This document shows, piece by piece, positions 7,371-14,602 of a DNA stretch of 64,000 nt. Origin of the DNA: Streptomyces sp. NBC_01750 (GTDB lineage: Bacteria; Actinomycetota; Actinomycetes; Streptomycetales; Streptomycetaceae). The stretch lies in NCBI RefSeq assembly GCF_035918095.1, contig NZ_CP109137.1:2358001-2422000 (forward strand). The letters run 5' to 3'. Within the stretch, counting starts at the first letter, position 1; each line of letters starts with the position of its first letter. The position numbers and the translations under genes were made by a program. The notes beneath the pieces were generated by a model. The model was not told the DNA's origin and made no database searches. It worked only from the letters and a program-made list of their open reading frames with translations.

Positions 7371-9017
7371 CTACGCCGCGGTTCGGCGACCACCCTGCGC
7401 ACCACGCGCCGGCCGGCCGCCCTGCCGGGCCTGTCCGCCCTGTCCGCCCTGTCCGCCCTGCGCACTCTGACGGGCCTGTCCGCCCTGCGCACTCTGACGG
7501 GCCTGTCCGCCCTGAGCACTCTGCCCGCCCTGCCCACCGCGCCGGCCACGGCTGCGGCCGGCGCCACTGCCGCCGCCACTGCCGCCGCCCTGCGCGGAAC
7601 GTCCGCCCTGTCCCTGGCCGGGGACCTGGGCACGACGGCGCTGCGGGCGCTGCTGCTGCACCACCGGCTCGGGCACCTCGATGGTGATGGCGACACCGGA
7701 GGGCTCGCGCGCCCCGGTGATGCGGCTGAGCTCATCGTCGCTGGACTTGATCCTGGCGGTGCGCGGGCTGATGCCCGCGTCCGCCATCAGCCGGGTCATC
7801 TCACGGCGCTGCTCGGGCAGCACAAGCGTGACGACGCTGCCGGACTCGCCGGCCCGGGCGGTGCGCCCGCCGCGGTGCAGATAGTCCTTGTGGTCGACGG
7901 GCGGGTCGATGTTCACGACCAGGTCGAGATCGTCGACATGGATGCCGCGGGCCGCCACATTGGTGGCGACCAGCGCGGTGACCTGCCCGTTCTTGAACTG
8001 GTCGAGGGTGCGGTTGCGCTGCGGCTGCGAACGGCCGCCGTGCAGCGCCGCCGCCCGTACACCGCTGGACAGCAGCCGCTTGGCGAAACGGTCCGCCGCG
8101 CGCTTGGTGTCCACGAAGAGGATCACCCGGCCGTCACGGGCCGCGATACGCGTGGCCACGGCCTTCTTGTCCGTCTCGTCCGCGACGTGCAGCACATGGT
8201 GCTCCATCGTGGTGACCGCGCCCGCGGACGGGTCGACGGAGTGCACGACGGGGTCGGTCAGGAACATCCGTACGAGGCGGTCGATGTTCTTGTCCAGCGT
8301 CGCCGAGAAGAGCATCCGCTGACCGTCCGGCTCGACCTGCTTGAGCAGCGCCGTGACCTGCGGCATGAAGCCCATGTCGGCCATCTGGTCGGCCTCGTCG
8401 AGGACGGTGATCGACACCCGGTCGAGCGCGCAGTCGCCGCGCTCTATCAGGTCCTTGAGCCGCCCGGGCGTGGCCACGAGCACCTCGGCGCCACGCCGCA
8501 GCGCGCCCGCCTGCTTGCTGATCGACATACCGCCGACGACCGTGGTCATCCGCAGCTGCACCGAGGTCGCGTACGGCGACAGTGCGTCGGTGACCTGCTG
8601 CGCGAGCTCACGCGTCGGTACGAGCACGAGCGCGAGCGGCGCCCGCGGCTCGGCCCGCCGGCCCGCGGTGCGGGCGAGCAGCGCGAGCCCGAAGGCGAGG
8701 GTCTTGCCCGAGCCGGTGCGCCCGCGGCCGAGGATGTCCCGGCCGGCGAGACAGTTCGGCAGCGTGGCGGCCTGGATCGGGAAGGGCTCGGTCACGCCCT
8801 GGGCCACGAGGGTCTTCAGCAGGGCGGCCGGCATGTCCAGCTCGTCGAACGCCTCGACGGCAGGCAGCGCGGGGGTGATGGATTCCGGCAACGTGAATTC
8901 CTGCGGGGCCGCCACCTTGCGGGCGGGAGCCTTGCCGGAGCCCTTCGCGGGGCCATTGGCGCGGGAATTGACCGGGCGCTTTCGAGTCGGGCGGGCCGGG
9001 CGTTCGGAGCGAGTCAT
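7371..9017 (-). CDS. DEAD-box RNA helicase with repetitive Gly/Gln-rich tail
   Basis: A 548-aa ATP-dependent RNA helicase. All core motifs are present: Q-motif region FPIQAATLP, motif I GRTGSGKT, Ia PTRELAQQ, II VLDEAD, III SAT, then the second RecA-like domain with HGGRSQPQRNR, ARGIHV and HRGGRTARAG. The N terminus is basic. The last ~110 residues are Gly/Gln/Arg/Ser/Ala-rich and built on a 9-residue repeat SAQGGQARQ, typical of RNA-binding tails. I chose ATG 9017, which has AGGAGG upstream, over a start at 9068. It follows the cold-shock gene on the same strand and probably unwinds structured mRNA or rRNA in the cold. Both genes interrupt the steroid island. Confidence 0.93.
   Translation of the reverse strand: MTRSERPARPTRKRPVNSRANGPAKGSGKAPARKVAAPQEFTLPESITPALPAVEAFDELDMPAALLKTLVAQGVTEPFPIQAATLPNCLAGRDILGRGRTGSGKTLAFGLALLARTAGRRAEPRAPLALVLVPTRELAQQVTDALSPYATSVQLRMTTVVGGMSISKQAGALRRGAEVLVATPGRLKDLIERGDCALDRVSITVLDEADQMADMGFMPQVTALLKQVEPDGQRMLFSATLDKNIDRLVRMFLTDPVVHSVDPSAGAVTTMEHHVLHVADETDKKAVATRIAARDGRVILFVDTKRAADRFAKRLLSSGVRAAALHGGRSQPQRNRTLDQFKNGQVTALVATNVAARGIHVDDLDLVVNIDPPVDHKDYLHRGGRTARAGESGSVVTLVLPEQRREMTRLMADAGISPRTARIKSSDDELSRITGAREPSGVAITIEVPEPVVQQQRPQRRRAQVPGQGQGGRSAQGGGSGGGSGAGRSRGRRGGQGGQSAQGGQARQSAQGGQARQSAQGGQGGQGGQARQGGRPARGAQGGRRTAA
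7434..7532. repeat. 27-bp tandem repeats in the helicase tail
   Basis: Three direct 27-bp units lie at 7452-7478, 7479-7505 and 7506-7532 (unit start TCCGCCCTGCGCACTCTGAC). Units one and two are identical; the third carries several changes. Two 9-bp half units (TCCGCCCTG) precede them at 7434-7451. On the minus strand each unit encodes the 9-residue SAQGGQARQ-type module. The number of units can be expected to vary between strains by slippage without a frame change. Confidence 0.9.
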
Positions 9018-9053
9018 GCGGATATTGCCCTCCTGGGCATGTGAGACAGCACA

Positions 9054-9090
9054 AGCCGGGGCCCGCACCTTGACGGTGCGGGCCCCGGCT
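9054..9090 (-). terminator. Perfect 16-bp hairpin after the cold-shock gene
   Basis: AGCCGGGGCCCGCACC (9054-9069) is exactly complementary to 9075-9090, with the loop TTGAC. It lies 20 bases after the cold-shock protein stop and before the helicase start on the same strand. There is no U-tract, as is usual in Streptomyces. It should end or sharply reduce read-through from the cold-shock gene into the helicase. Confidence 0.88.
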
Positions 9091-9110
9091 GCGAGGTTCG
9101 CGTCCGGATG

Positions 9111-9314
9111 TTAGGCCGGGACGATGTTCTCCGCCTGCGGGCCCTTCTGGCCCTGCGTGACGTCGAAGGAAACCTTCTGGCCTTCCTGGAGCTCACGGAA
9201 GCCCGAGGTGGCGATGTTCGAGTAGTGGGCGAAGACGTCGGCGCCGCCGCCGTCCTGCTCAATGAAGCCGAAGCCCTTTTCCGAGTTGAACCACTTCACG
9301 GTTCCAGTAGCCAT
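9111..9314 (-). CDS. Cold-shock protein, CspA family
   Basis: A 67-aa single CSD domain starting [18 protein letters not shown], with the RNA-binding motifs KGFGFI (RNP1) and VFAHY (RNP2). It binds single-stranded RNA/DNA and acts as an RNA chaperone. AGGAG sits 6 bases before the ATG. A ~170-base leader with an AT-rich stretch and a perfect hairpin (9412-9442) precedes it, as in other regulated csp genes. A strong terminator follows. Its base composition is less GC-rich than its neighbours, as is usual for highly expressed csp genes. Confidence 0.96.
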   Translation of the reverse strand: MATGTVKWFNSEKGFGFIEQDGGGADVFAHYSNIATSGFRELQEGQKVSFDVTQGQKGPQAENIVPA

Positions 9315-9411
9315 GTCATTCTCCTAAAACAGGGGCAAGCCGGAAACTCACACTTCGCGAATTTCCCGTTGTTGTATTGAGCCCCATCCGGAGAATCCGG
9401 CAAACAAAATA

Positions 9412-9442
9412 TGCGCCTGAGGAAGCATTCCCGTCAGGCGCA
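9412..9442 (-). promoter_or_regulatory. Hairpin in the cold-shock gene leader, or terminator of fadA6
   Basis: TGCGCCTGA (9412-9420) and TCAGGCGCA (9434-9442) form a perfect 9-bp stem with a 13-base loop. The stem sits about 100 bases upstream of the csp start and about 70 bases downstream of the fadA6 stop (both minus strand). It could end the fadA6 transcript or shape the csp 5' leader. An unusually AT-rich stretch (CAAACAAAATAT, 9401-9412) lies next to it. Confidence 0.6.
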
Positions 9443-9511
9443 CACGAAGTTCATGGGTACCAAAACTGCAACGCCGCTACCGTAGCACGAACGGGCCCAG
9501 AAGGCCCGTGA

Positions 9512-10669
9512 TCACAACCGCTCGATGATGGTCACGTTCGCCTGGCCTCCGCCTTCACACATCGTTTGCAGTCCGTACCGCCCACCGGTGCGCTCGAGTT
9601 CATGCAGCAGCGTGGTCATCAGCTTCACGCCCGTGGCGCCCAGCGGATGACCCAGCGCGATCGCTCCGCCGTTCACATTGACCTTGTCCGGGTCGGCGCC
9701 GGTCTCCTTCAGCCAGGCGAGCACCACGGGCGCGAAGGCCTCATTGATCTCGACCAGGTCGACGTCGTCGATCGACATGCCGGTCTTCTTCAGCGCGTAC
9801 GCCGTCGCCGGGATCGGGGCGGACAGCATCCGGATCGGGTCCTCGCCGCGTACCGAGAGGTGGTGGATACGGGCGCGCGGCACAAGACCGTGCTCGGCGA
9901 CCGCCCGTTCGCTCGCGATCAGCATCGCCGCCGCGCCGTCCGAGACCTGGGAGGAGCAGGCCGCCGTGATGGTGCCGCCCTCCAGGACCGGCTTGAGGCC
10001 CGCCATCTTCTCCAGCGTTGTGTCGCGGCGCGGCCCTTCGTCCGCCGTGACCTCGCCGTACGCCACCAGCTCCCGTTCGAAGCGGCCCTCGTCGACGGCG
10101 CGGACCGCCCGCTGGTGGGAACGGAGCGCGAACTCCTCCATGTCGCGCCGCGAGATCCCCCACTTCTCGGCGATCAACTGCGCACCGTGGAACTGGTTGA
10201 CCGGCAGGTCGCCGTAGCGGGCCCGCCAGCCCTCGCTGCCCGCGAAGGGGCCCACTGTCAGCCCGAGCGGTTCGGCCGCCTGCCGGGACGCGAAGGCGAT
10301 CGGGATCTGCGTCATGTTCTGGGTGCCGCCGGCGACCACCAGGTCCTGGGTGCCGGAGAGCACCCCCTGTGCCGCGAAGTGGACCGCCTGCTGCGAGGAG
10401 CCGCACTGCCGGTCGATCGTCACGCCCGGCACCTCCTCGGGCAGACCGGCCGCCAGCCATGCCGTACGGGCGATGTCGCCGGCCTGCGGCCCTACCGTGT
10501 CCAGGCAGCCGAAGACGACGTCCTCGACCGCCGCGGGGTCCACACCGGTCCGCAGGACCAGGGCCCCCAGAACATGCGCGCCGAGGTCGGCCGGGTGGAC
10601 TGCGGCGAGGCCCCCTCCGCGCCTGCCCACCGGCGTGCGAACCGCTCCGACTATGTAGGCCTCGGCCAT
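9512..10669 (-). CDS. fadA6: FadA6-like acetyl-CoA acetyltransferase (thiolase)
   Basis: A 385-aa thiolase with its full catalytic set: nucleophile Cys89 in DRQCGSSQQAV, His341 in ALGHPLGATG and Cys371 in QTMCEGGGQ. The length is essentially that of mycobacterial FadA6 (Rv3556c), which cleaves a beta-ketoacyl-CoA in the C/D-ring pathway. ATG 10669 is chosen because GAGGAG lies 5-6 bases upstream; the frame is open further upstream but there it overlaps the regulator gene. It lies 17 bases after the kstR2 stop, as the third gene of ipdF-kstR2-fadA6, the same order as in M. tuberculosis. Confidence 0.9.
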   Translation of the reverse strand: MAEAYIVGAVRTPVGRRGGGLAAVHPADLGAHVLGALVLRTGVDPAAVEDVVFGCLDTVGPQAGDIARTAWLAAGLPEEVPGVTIDRQCGSSQQAVHFAAQGVLSGTQDLVVAGGTQNMTQIPIAFASRQAAEPLGLTVGPFAGSEGWRARYGDLPVNQFHGAQLIAEKWGISRRDMEEFALRSHQRAVRAVDEGRFERELVAYGEVTADEGPRRDTTLEKMAGLKPVLEGGTITAACSSQVSDGAAAMLIASERAVAEHGLVPRARIHHLSVRGEDPIRMLSAPIPATAYALKKTGMSIDDVDLVEINEAFAPVVLAWLKETGADPDKVNVNGGAIALGHPLGATGVKLMTTLLHELERTGGRYGLQTMCEGGGQANVTIIERL

Positions 10670-10686
10670 GACGACTCCTCGATCGG

Positions 10687-11304
10687 TCAGCTGCGTACGG
10701 CGATACCGTCCAGCACCATCGACAGGTACTGACGGGCGATCTCCTCCGGGCTGTGCTGCCCGCCCGGCCGGTACCAGGACGCCGCGACCCACACCGTGTC
10801 GCGCACGAACCGGTACGTGAGCCGGATGTCCAGGTCGGCACGGAAGACCTGGTCCGCGACCCCGCGCTCCAGCGTCCCCAGCCACGCCTTCTCGAACTTC
10901 TGCTGCGAGTCCGTGAGGTAGTGGAAGCGCGGCTGAGCCGCCAGATGCCTGGACTCCTTCTGGTAGATCGCGACGGCGGCGCGGTGCCGGTCGATCTCCC
11001 GGAAGGACTCGGTGACGAGCGCTTCGATGGTCTCCCTGGACCCGAGCCCGGCGGCGAGCACGGCGTCGTAGCCCTGCCAGAGCTCGTCCAGGAAGGTCGA
11101 GAGGATCTCGTCGAGCATCGATTCCTTGGAATCGAAGTGGTAGTAGAGGCTGCCGGCGAGCATCCCGGCCTGGTCCGCGATCTCGCGGACGGTGGTGGCG
11201 TTGTAACCCTGCGCGGCGAACACCTCGGCGGCGGTGTCGAGGAGCTCGCGGCGGCGCTCGGGTGAGGCGCTCACCTGGTTCTTCTTCTTGCTTCTTGTCG
11301 GCAC
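10687..11304 (-). CDS. kstR2: KstR2-like TetR-family repressor
   Basis: A 205-aa TetR regulator. The N-terminal helix-turn-helix (about residues 15-62) reads AAEVFAAQGYNATTVREIAD then SLYYHFDSKESML. The C-terminal half matches the M. tuberculosis KstR2 sequence I remember, notably YRFVRDTVWVAASWYRPGG followed by QYLSMVLDGI. KstR2 is released from DNA by HIP-CoA, the CoA thioester of the C/D-ring propionate, and represses the genes for its breakdown. The start is a GTG at 11304. Two candidate operators flank the island, at 3769-3788 and 12122-12141. It is co-transcribed with ipdF, so it is probably autoregulated through the second site. Confidence 0.9.
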   Translation of the reverse strand: MPTRSKKKNQVSASPERRRELLDTAAEVFAAQGYNATTVREIADQAGMLAGSLYYHFDSKESMLDEILSTFLDELWQGYDAVLAAGLGSRETIEALVTESFREIDRHRAAVAIYQKESRHLAAQPRFHYLTDSQQKFEKAWLGTLERGVADQVFRADLDIRLTYRFVRDTVWVAASWYRPGGQHSPEEIARQYLSMVLDGIAVRS

Positions 11305-11319
11305 AGGACCATTCTCGTC

Positions 11320-12108
11320 CTACGCATGCTGGCTGCTGATGGAGACGACCTCACCGGTGAGATAAGAGGAGTAGCCGCTGGCGAGGAAGACGATGGCGTT
11401 GGCGATCTCCCAGGGTTCGGCGTATCGCCCGAAGGCCTCCTTGGCGGTCAGCTCCGTCAGCAGTTCGGCCGAGGTGACCTTCACCAGGTGCGGGTGCATG
11501 GCGAGGCTGGGGGCCACGGCGTTGACGCGTACGCCGTACTCGGCCGCCTCGATCGCCGCGCACCTGGTGAGCGCCATGACTCCGGCCTTGGCGGCGGCGT
11601 AGTGGGCCTGGCCGGCCTGGGCGCGCCAGCCGGCGACGGAGGAGTTGTTGACGATCACTCCGCCGCGTCCGGAAGTCCTGAAGGCGCGCAGGGCGGCGCG
11701 GGTGCAGCGGAAGGTGCCGTTCAGGGTGACGTCGAGGACCTTGTCCCACTGGTCGTCTCTCATGTCCACGAGGGCAGCGGTGCCGCCGAGGCCCGCGTTG
11801 TTGACGACGATGTCGAGGCCGCCGTGCTCCCGTACGGCCGTGTCGAACAGCGCCTGGACCCGGGCCTCGTCGGTGACGTCGCAGGGCAGTGATGACACGG
11901 CCGCCGCACCGAACTCCTCGGCGAGCGCCTCCCGCGACTCCTTCAGGCGGCGGGCGTGCGCGTCACTGATGAGGATGCGCGCGCCCTCCTCCAGGAATCT
12001 GCGGGCGGTCGCTCCGCCGATCCCGGCTCCGGCCGCGGCGGTGATGACGGCGGTACGGCCCTTCAGCAGGCCATGACCGGGTACGTACTGCGCCCTGTTG
12101 CTCATCAC
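11320..12108 (-). CDS. ipdF: IpdF-like short-chain dehydrogenase of steroid ring breakdown
   Basis: A 262-aa SDR, the same length as Rv3559c/IpdF. It has the variant cofactor loop TAAAGAGIGGATA, VNNAGLGG, a catalytic Ser in NNSSVAG, and YAAAK (AHYAAAKAGVM). IpdF oxidises the 5-hydroxyl of the HIP-derived CoA thioester in the known pathway. The start is GTG 12108 or the adjacent ATG 12105. It lies 13 bases from operator 12122-12141, divergent from fadE30, and heads ipdF-kstR2-fadA6. Confidence 0.87.
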   Translation of the reverse strand: MMSNRAQYVPGHGLLKGRTAVITAAAGAGIGGATARRFLEEGARILISDAHARRLKESREALAEEFGAAAVSSLPCDVTDEARVQALFDTAVREHGGLDIVVNNAGLGGTAALVDMRDDQWDKVLDVTLNGTFRCTRAALRAFRTSGRGGVIVNNSSVAGWRAQAGQAHYAAAKAGVMALTRCAAIEAAEYGVRVNAVAPSLAMHPHLVKVTSAELLTELTAKEAFGRYAEPWEIANAIVFLASGYSSYLTGEVVSISSQHA

Positions 12109-12121
12109 AACAGCACGTTAA

Positions 12122-12141
12122 CCTACCAAACACTTGTTAGG
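12122..12141. promoter_or_regulatory. KstR2-like operator between ipdF and fadE30
   Basis: CCTACCAAACACTTGTTAGG is a near-perfect inverted repeat (CCTAcCAA facing TTGtTAGG). Its core ACCAAACACTTGTT matches the mycobacterial KstR2 consensus AnCAAGnnCTTGnT at all defined positions but one. It lies 13 bases from the ipdF start and 14 bases before the fadE30 start, so it covers both start regions. Its reverse complement is 17/20 identical to the site at 3769-3788. Confidence 0.8.
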
Positions 12142-12155
12142 GAAGGATTGGGTGA

Positions 12156-13307
12156 ATGGACCTGGACCACGCCGGCGAGGCAGCCTTCCGGGCCGAGGCC
12201 CGCGCCTGGCTCGCCGCGAACGTGCCCGCCGAGCCCCTCCCCTCCCTGGAGACCGAGAAGGGGTTCGCGGCCCACCGCGCGTGGGAGGCGCGGCTGCACG
12301 CGGACCGCTGGTCAGTCGTCTCCTGGCCGCGGGAGTACGGCGGCCGGGGCGTCGACATCTTCAGCTGGCTGGTCTTCGAGGAGGAGTACTACGCGGCGGG
12401 CGCGCCGGGACGGGTCTCGCAGAACGGCATCAACCTCCTCGCTCCGACGCTCTTCGACCACGCCACCGAGGAGCAGCGCGCCAGGGTGCTGCCCGCGATG
12501 GCGAGCGGCGAGGTCATCTGGGCGCAGGCCTGGTCCGAGCCGGAGTCCGGCTCGGACCTCGCGTCGCTGAAGTCGCGGGCCCTGCGCACGGACGGCGGCT
12601 GGCTGCTCAGCGGCCAGAAGACCTGGTCGTCGCGGGCCGCCTTCGCCGACCGCGCGTTCGGCATCTTCCGCACCGGTCCTGAGGGGCCGCGGCCGCATCA
12701 GGGGCTGACGTATCTGATGTTCGACCTGTCGGCGCCGGGTGTGACGGTCCGGCCGATCGGCAGGCTCGACGGCAAGCCCGCCTTCGCCGAGCTGTTCCTC
12801 GACGATGTCTTCGTCCCCGACGGGGACGTGATCGGCGAGCCGGGCCAGGGGTGGCGGATCGCGATGTCCACGACCGGCAACGAACGGGGGCTGACACTGA
12901 GATCGCCCGGCCGTTTCCTGGCTGCGGCGGAGCGTCTGCTGCGGCAGTGGCGCGCGACGGCCGAGCGGCCGGATGGTCACGACACCGCGCTCCGCGACCG
13001 GGTGGCGGACGCGGTGATCGGTGCACGCGCCTACCAGCTTTTCACCTACGCCAACGCGTCGCGCTTCGCGGCGGGCGAGAGCATCGGCGCCGAATCCAGC
13101 CTGAACAAGGTCTTCTGGTCCGAGTACGACATCGCGCTGCACGAGACCGCGCTCGATCTGCTGGGCCCGGCGGGGGAGCTGGCCGACTCCGACTGGTCCG
13201 AGGGCTATGTCTTCGCGCTGGCGGGCCCCATCTACGCCGGTACGAACGAGATCCAGCGCGACATCATCGCCGAGCGTCTGCTCGGCCTCCCGAAGGGCCG
13301 CCGCTGA
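12156..13307 (+). CDS. fadE30: FadE30-like acyl-CoA dehydrogenase
   Basis: A 383-aa FAD-dependent acyl-CoA dehydrogenase, close in length to mycobacterial FadE30. It contains AWSEPESGSDLASLKSRA (FAD/substrate loop), the middle beta-domain and the C-terminal helical signature YAGTNEIQRDIIAERLLGLP. The position of the MCAD catalytic Glu (YEGT) is Ala here. Glu243 in TTGNERGLTL is instead placed like the helix-G base of isovaleryl-CoA dehydrogenase-type enzymes (inference). FadE30 introduces the side-chain double bond in HIP-CoA. The ATG lies 14 bases after the operator. Its stop overlaps the start of the next gene by one base (TGATG). Confidence 0.88.
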   Translation: MDLDHAGEAAFRAEARAWLAANVPAEPLPSLETEKGFAAHRAWEARLHADRWSVVSWPREYGGRGVDIFSWLVFEEEYYAAGAPGRVSQNGINLLAPTLFDHATEEQRARVLPAMASGEVIWAQAWSEPESGSDLASLKSRALRTDGGWLLSGQKTWSSRAAFADRAFGIFRTGPEGPRPHQGLTYLMFDLSAPGVTVRPIGRLDGKPAFAELFLDDVFVPDGDVIGEPGQGWRIAMSTTGNERGLTLRSPGRFLAAAERLLRQWRATAERPDGHDTALRDRVADAVIGARAYQLFTYANASRFAAGESIGAESSLNKVFWSEYDIALHETALDLLGPAGELADSDWSEGYVFALAGPIYAGTNEIQRDIIAERLLGLPKGRR

Positions 13308-14593
13308 TGCGTTTTCTGCTCACCGACGAACAGCGGGCTCTCGCGCGCTCGCTGGACGCGATGCTGACCGCCGCGGACACGCCGGCGGCGGTACGGGCGT
13401 GGTCGGCGGGCGACCACGCCCCCGGCCGGGCGCTCTGTTCGCGCCTCGCGCAGGCGGGCGTCTTCGCGCTGGCGGTCCCGGAGGCGTACGAGGGGGTGGG
13501 GATGCTACCGGTGGAACTGGCGGTCTCCTTCGTGGAGTTGGGCCGCCACGCGGTACCTGGCCCAGTGGTCGAGACGGTCGCGACGGCGGCGCTGCTGACC
13601 CATCTGGCCGAGCACGGCGACACGTCGCCGGCGAAGCGACTGCTGCCGGGGCTGGCGACGGGCGAGTCGACGGCGACGCTGGCGCTGTCGACGGCGGGGT
13701 GCGGGCCGTACGCACTGGACGCGGACGCGGCGACGGTGACACTGGTGGTGTCGGGAGAGGACGCGGCGGGCGGGTGGGGCGATACGGTCACCGGCTCCGG
13801 GCGGGCGACGGCTCGCACAGGCGCGAAGCCGGAGGCAGCCGACGGCACAGGTACGGGAGCCCGAGCCGGCACGGGCGCGCGCCCCGGGCAGGCCACTCCC
13901 CGCGCGGCGCCCCGCACGGAGGCGAGGCCACCGACAGCCGCCGGCACGGGTACGGGAGCCCGAGCCGGCACGGGCGCGCGCCCCGGGCAGGTCACTCCCC
14001 GCGCGGGCGCGAAACCCGTCGGCCCCCGCGCGGGCGCGCCCGGCGGCTCTCCGCACGCGCGGCTGCTCATCGCCCCCGGGCACGGCCCCGTACACGCGTC
14101 CGCCGACCCAGCGCGGCGGCTGTCCGTACCCGGCGCCGGGGGCGAGATCCTTGCCGAAGGGCCCCACGTGGCCGCCGCCGCCGCGTACGCCGCGGATGTC
14201 GCCGCCTTCGCCACCGCCGCGCAGGCCCTCGGCGTCGGGCTCGCGCTGCTCGACCGGACTGTTGCCCATGCCAAGCGGCGCAGTCAGTTCGGCGCCGCCA
14301 TCGGCTCCTTCCAGGCGGTCAAGCACCGGCTGGCCGACACTCTGATCGGACTCGAATTCGCCCGGCCGCTCCTCTACGGAGCAGCCCTCTCGATGGCTCC
14401 CGCCGATATCGCCGCGGCCAAGGCGACCGCGGGCGAGGCCGCGTACGCCGCCGCCCGCACCGCTCTTCAGCTGCACGGCGCGGTCGGTTACACCGATGAG
14501 CTCGACCTCTCGCTATGGCTGCGCAAGGCACGACCGCTGCGGGATGCCTGGGGCACCCCCGCCCGGTGCAGGGCGCGAGTGCTGTCCGGATGA
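13307..14593 (+). CDS. Second acyl-CoA dehydrogenase subunit with a repetitive ~100-aa insert
   Basis: A 428-aa ACAD-family protein (MRFLLTDEQRALARSLDAML). N- and C-terminal helical domains are recognisable, the latter with AKRRSQFGAAIGSFQAVKH and ALQLHGAVGYTDELDLS. Without the insert it would be about 330 aa, the size of the short FadE32/FadE33-type subunits that pair with a longer partner; pairing with FadE30 is inference. Residues about 150-250, in the middle beta-domain, are Gly/Ala/Thr/Arg/Pro-rich and hold a duplicated 21-residue module (GTGTGARAGTGARPGQ...). The insert is unlikely to fold and is not seen in the family as I know it. It overlaps fadE30 by one base. Confidence 0.85.
   Translation: MRFLLTDEQRALARSLDAMLTAADTPAAVRAWSAGDHAPGRALCSRLAQAGVFALAVPEAYEGVGMLPVELAVSFVELGRHAVPGPVVETVATAALLTHLAEHGDTSPAKRLLPGLATGESTATLALSTAGCGPYALDADAATVTLVVSGEDAAGGWGDTVTGSGRATARTGAKPEAADGTGTGARAGTGARPGQATPRAAPRTEARPPTAAGTGTGARAGTGARPGQVTPRAGAKPVGPRAGAPGGSPHARLLIAPGHGPVHASADPARRLSVPGAGGEILAEGPHVAAAAAYAADVAAFATAAQALGVGLALLDRTVAHAKRRSQFGAAIGSFQAVKHRLADTLIGLEFARPLLYGAALSMAPADIAAAKATAGEAAYAAARTALQLHGAVGYTDELDLSLWLRKARPLRDAWGTPARCRARVLSG
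13844..14006. repeat. 64-bp direct duplication inside the second acyl-CoA dehydrogenase gene
   Basis: Two 64-base copies lie at 13844-13907 and 13943-14006. They differ at two positions and are spaced 99 bases (33 codons) start to start, so the frame is kept. They encode the low-complexity Gly/Thr/Ala/Arg insert. The GC content (over 80%) and the near identity suggest recent slippage or unequal exchange. Confidence 0.92.
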
Positions 14594-14602
14594 GCGGAGA
14601 AC

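Noticed and set aside
7434..7532. Short direct repeats considered as a CRISPR array
   Set aside because: There are no unique spacers; the repeats are contiguous and encode a periodic protein tail.
13844..14006. 64-bp repeats considered as a mobile element or attachment site
   Set aside because: No terminal inverted repeats, transposase or integrase; the repeats are in frame inside a coding sequence.
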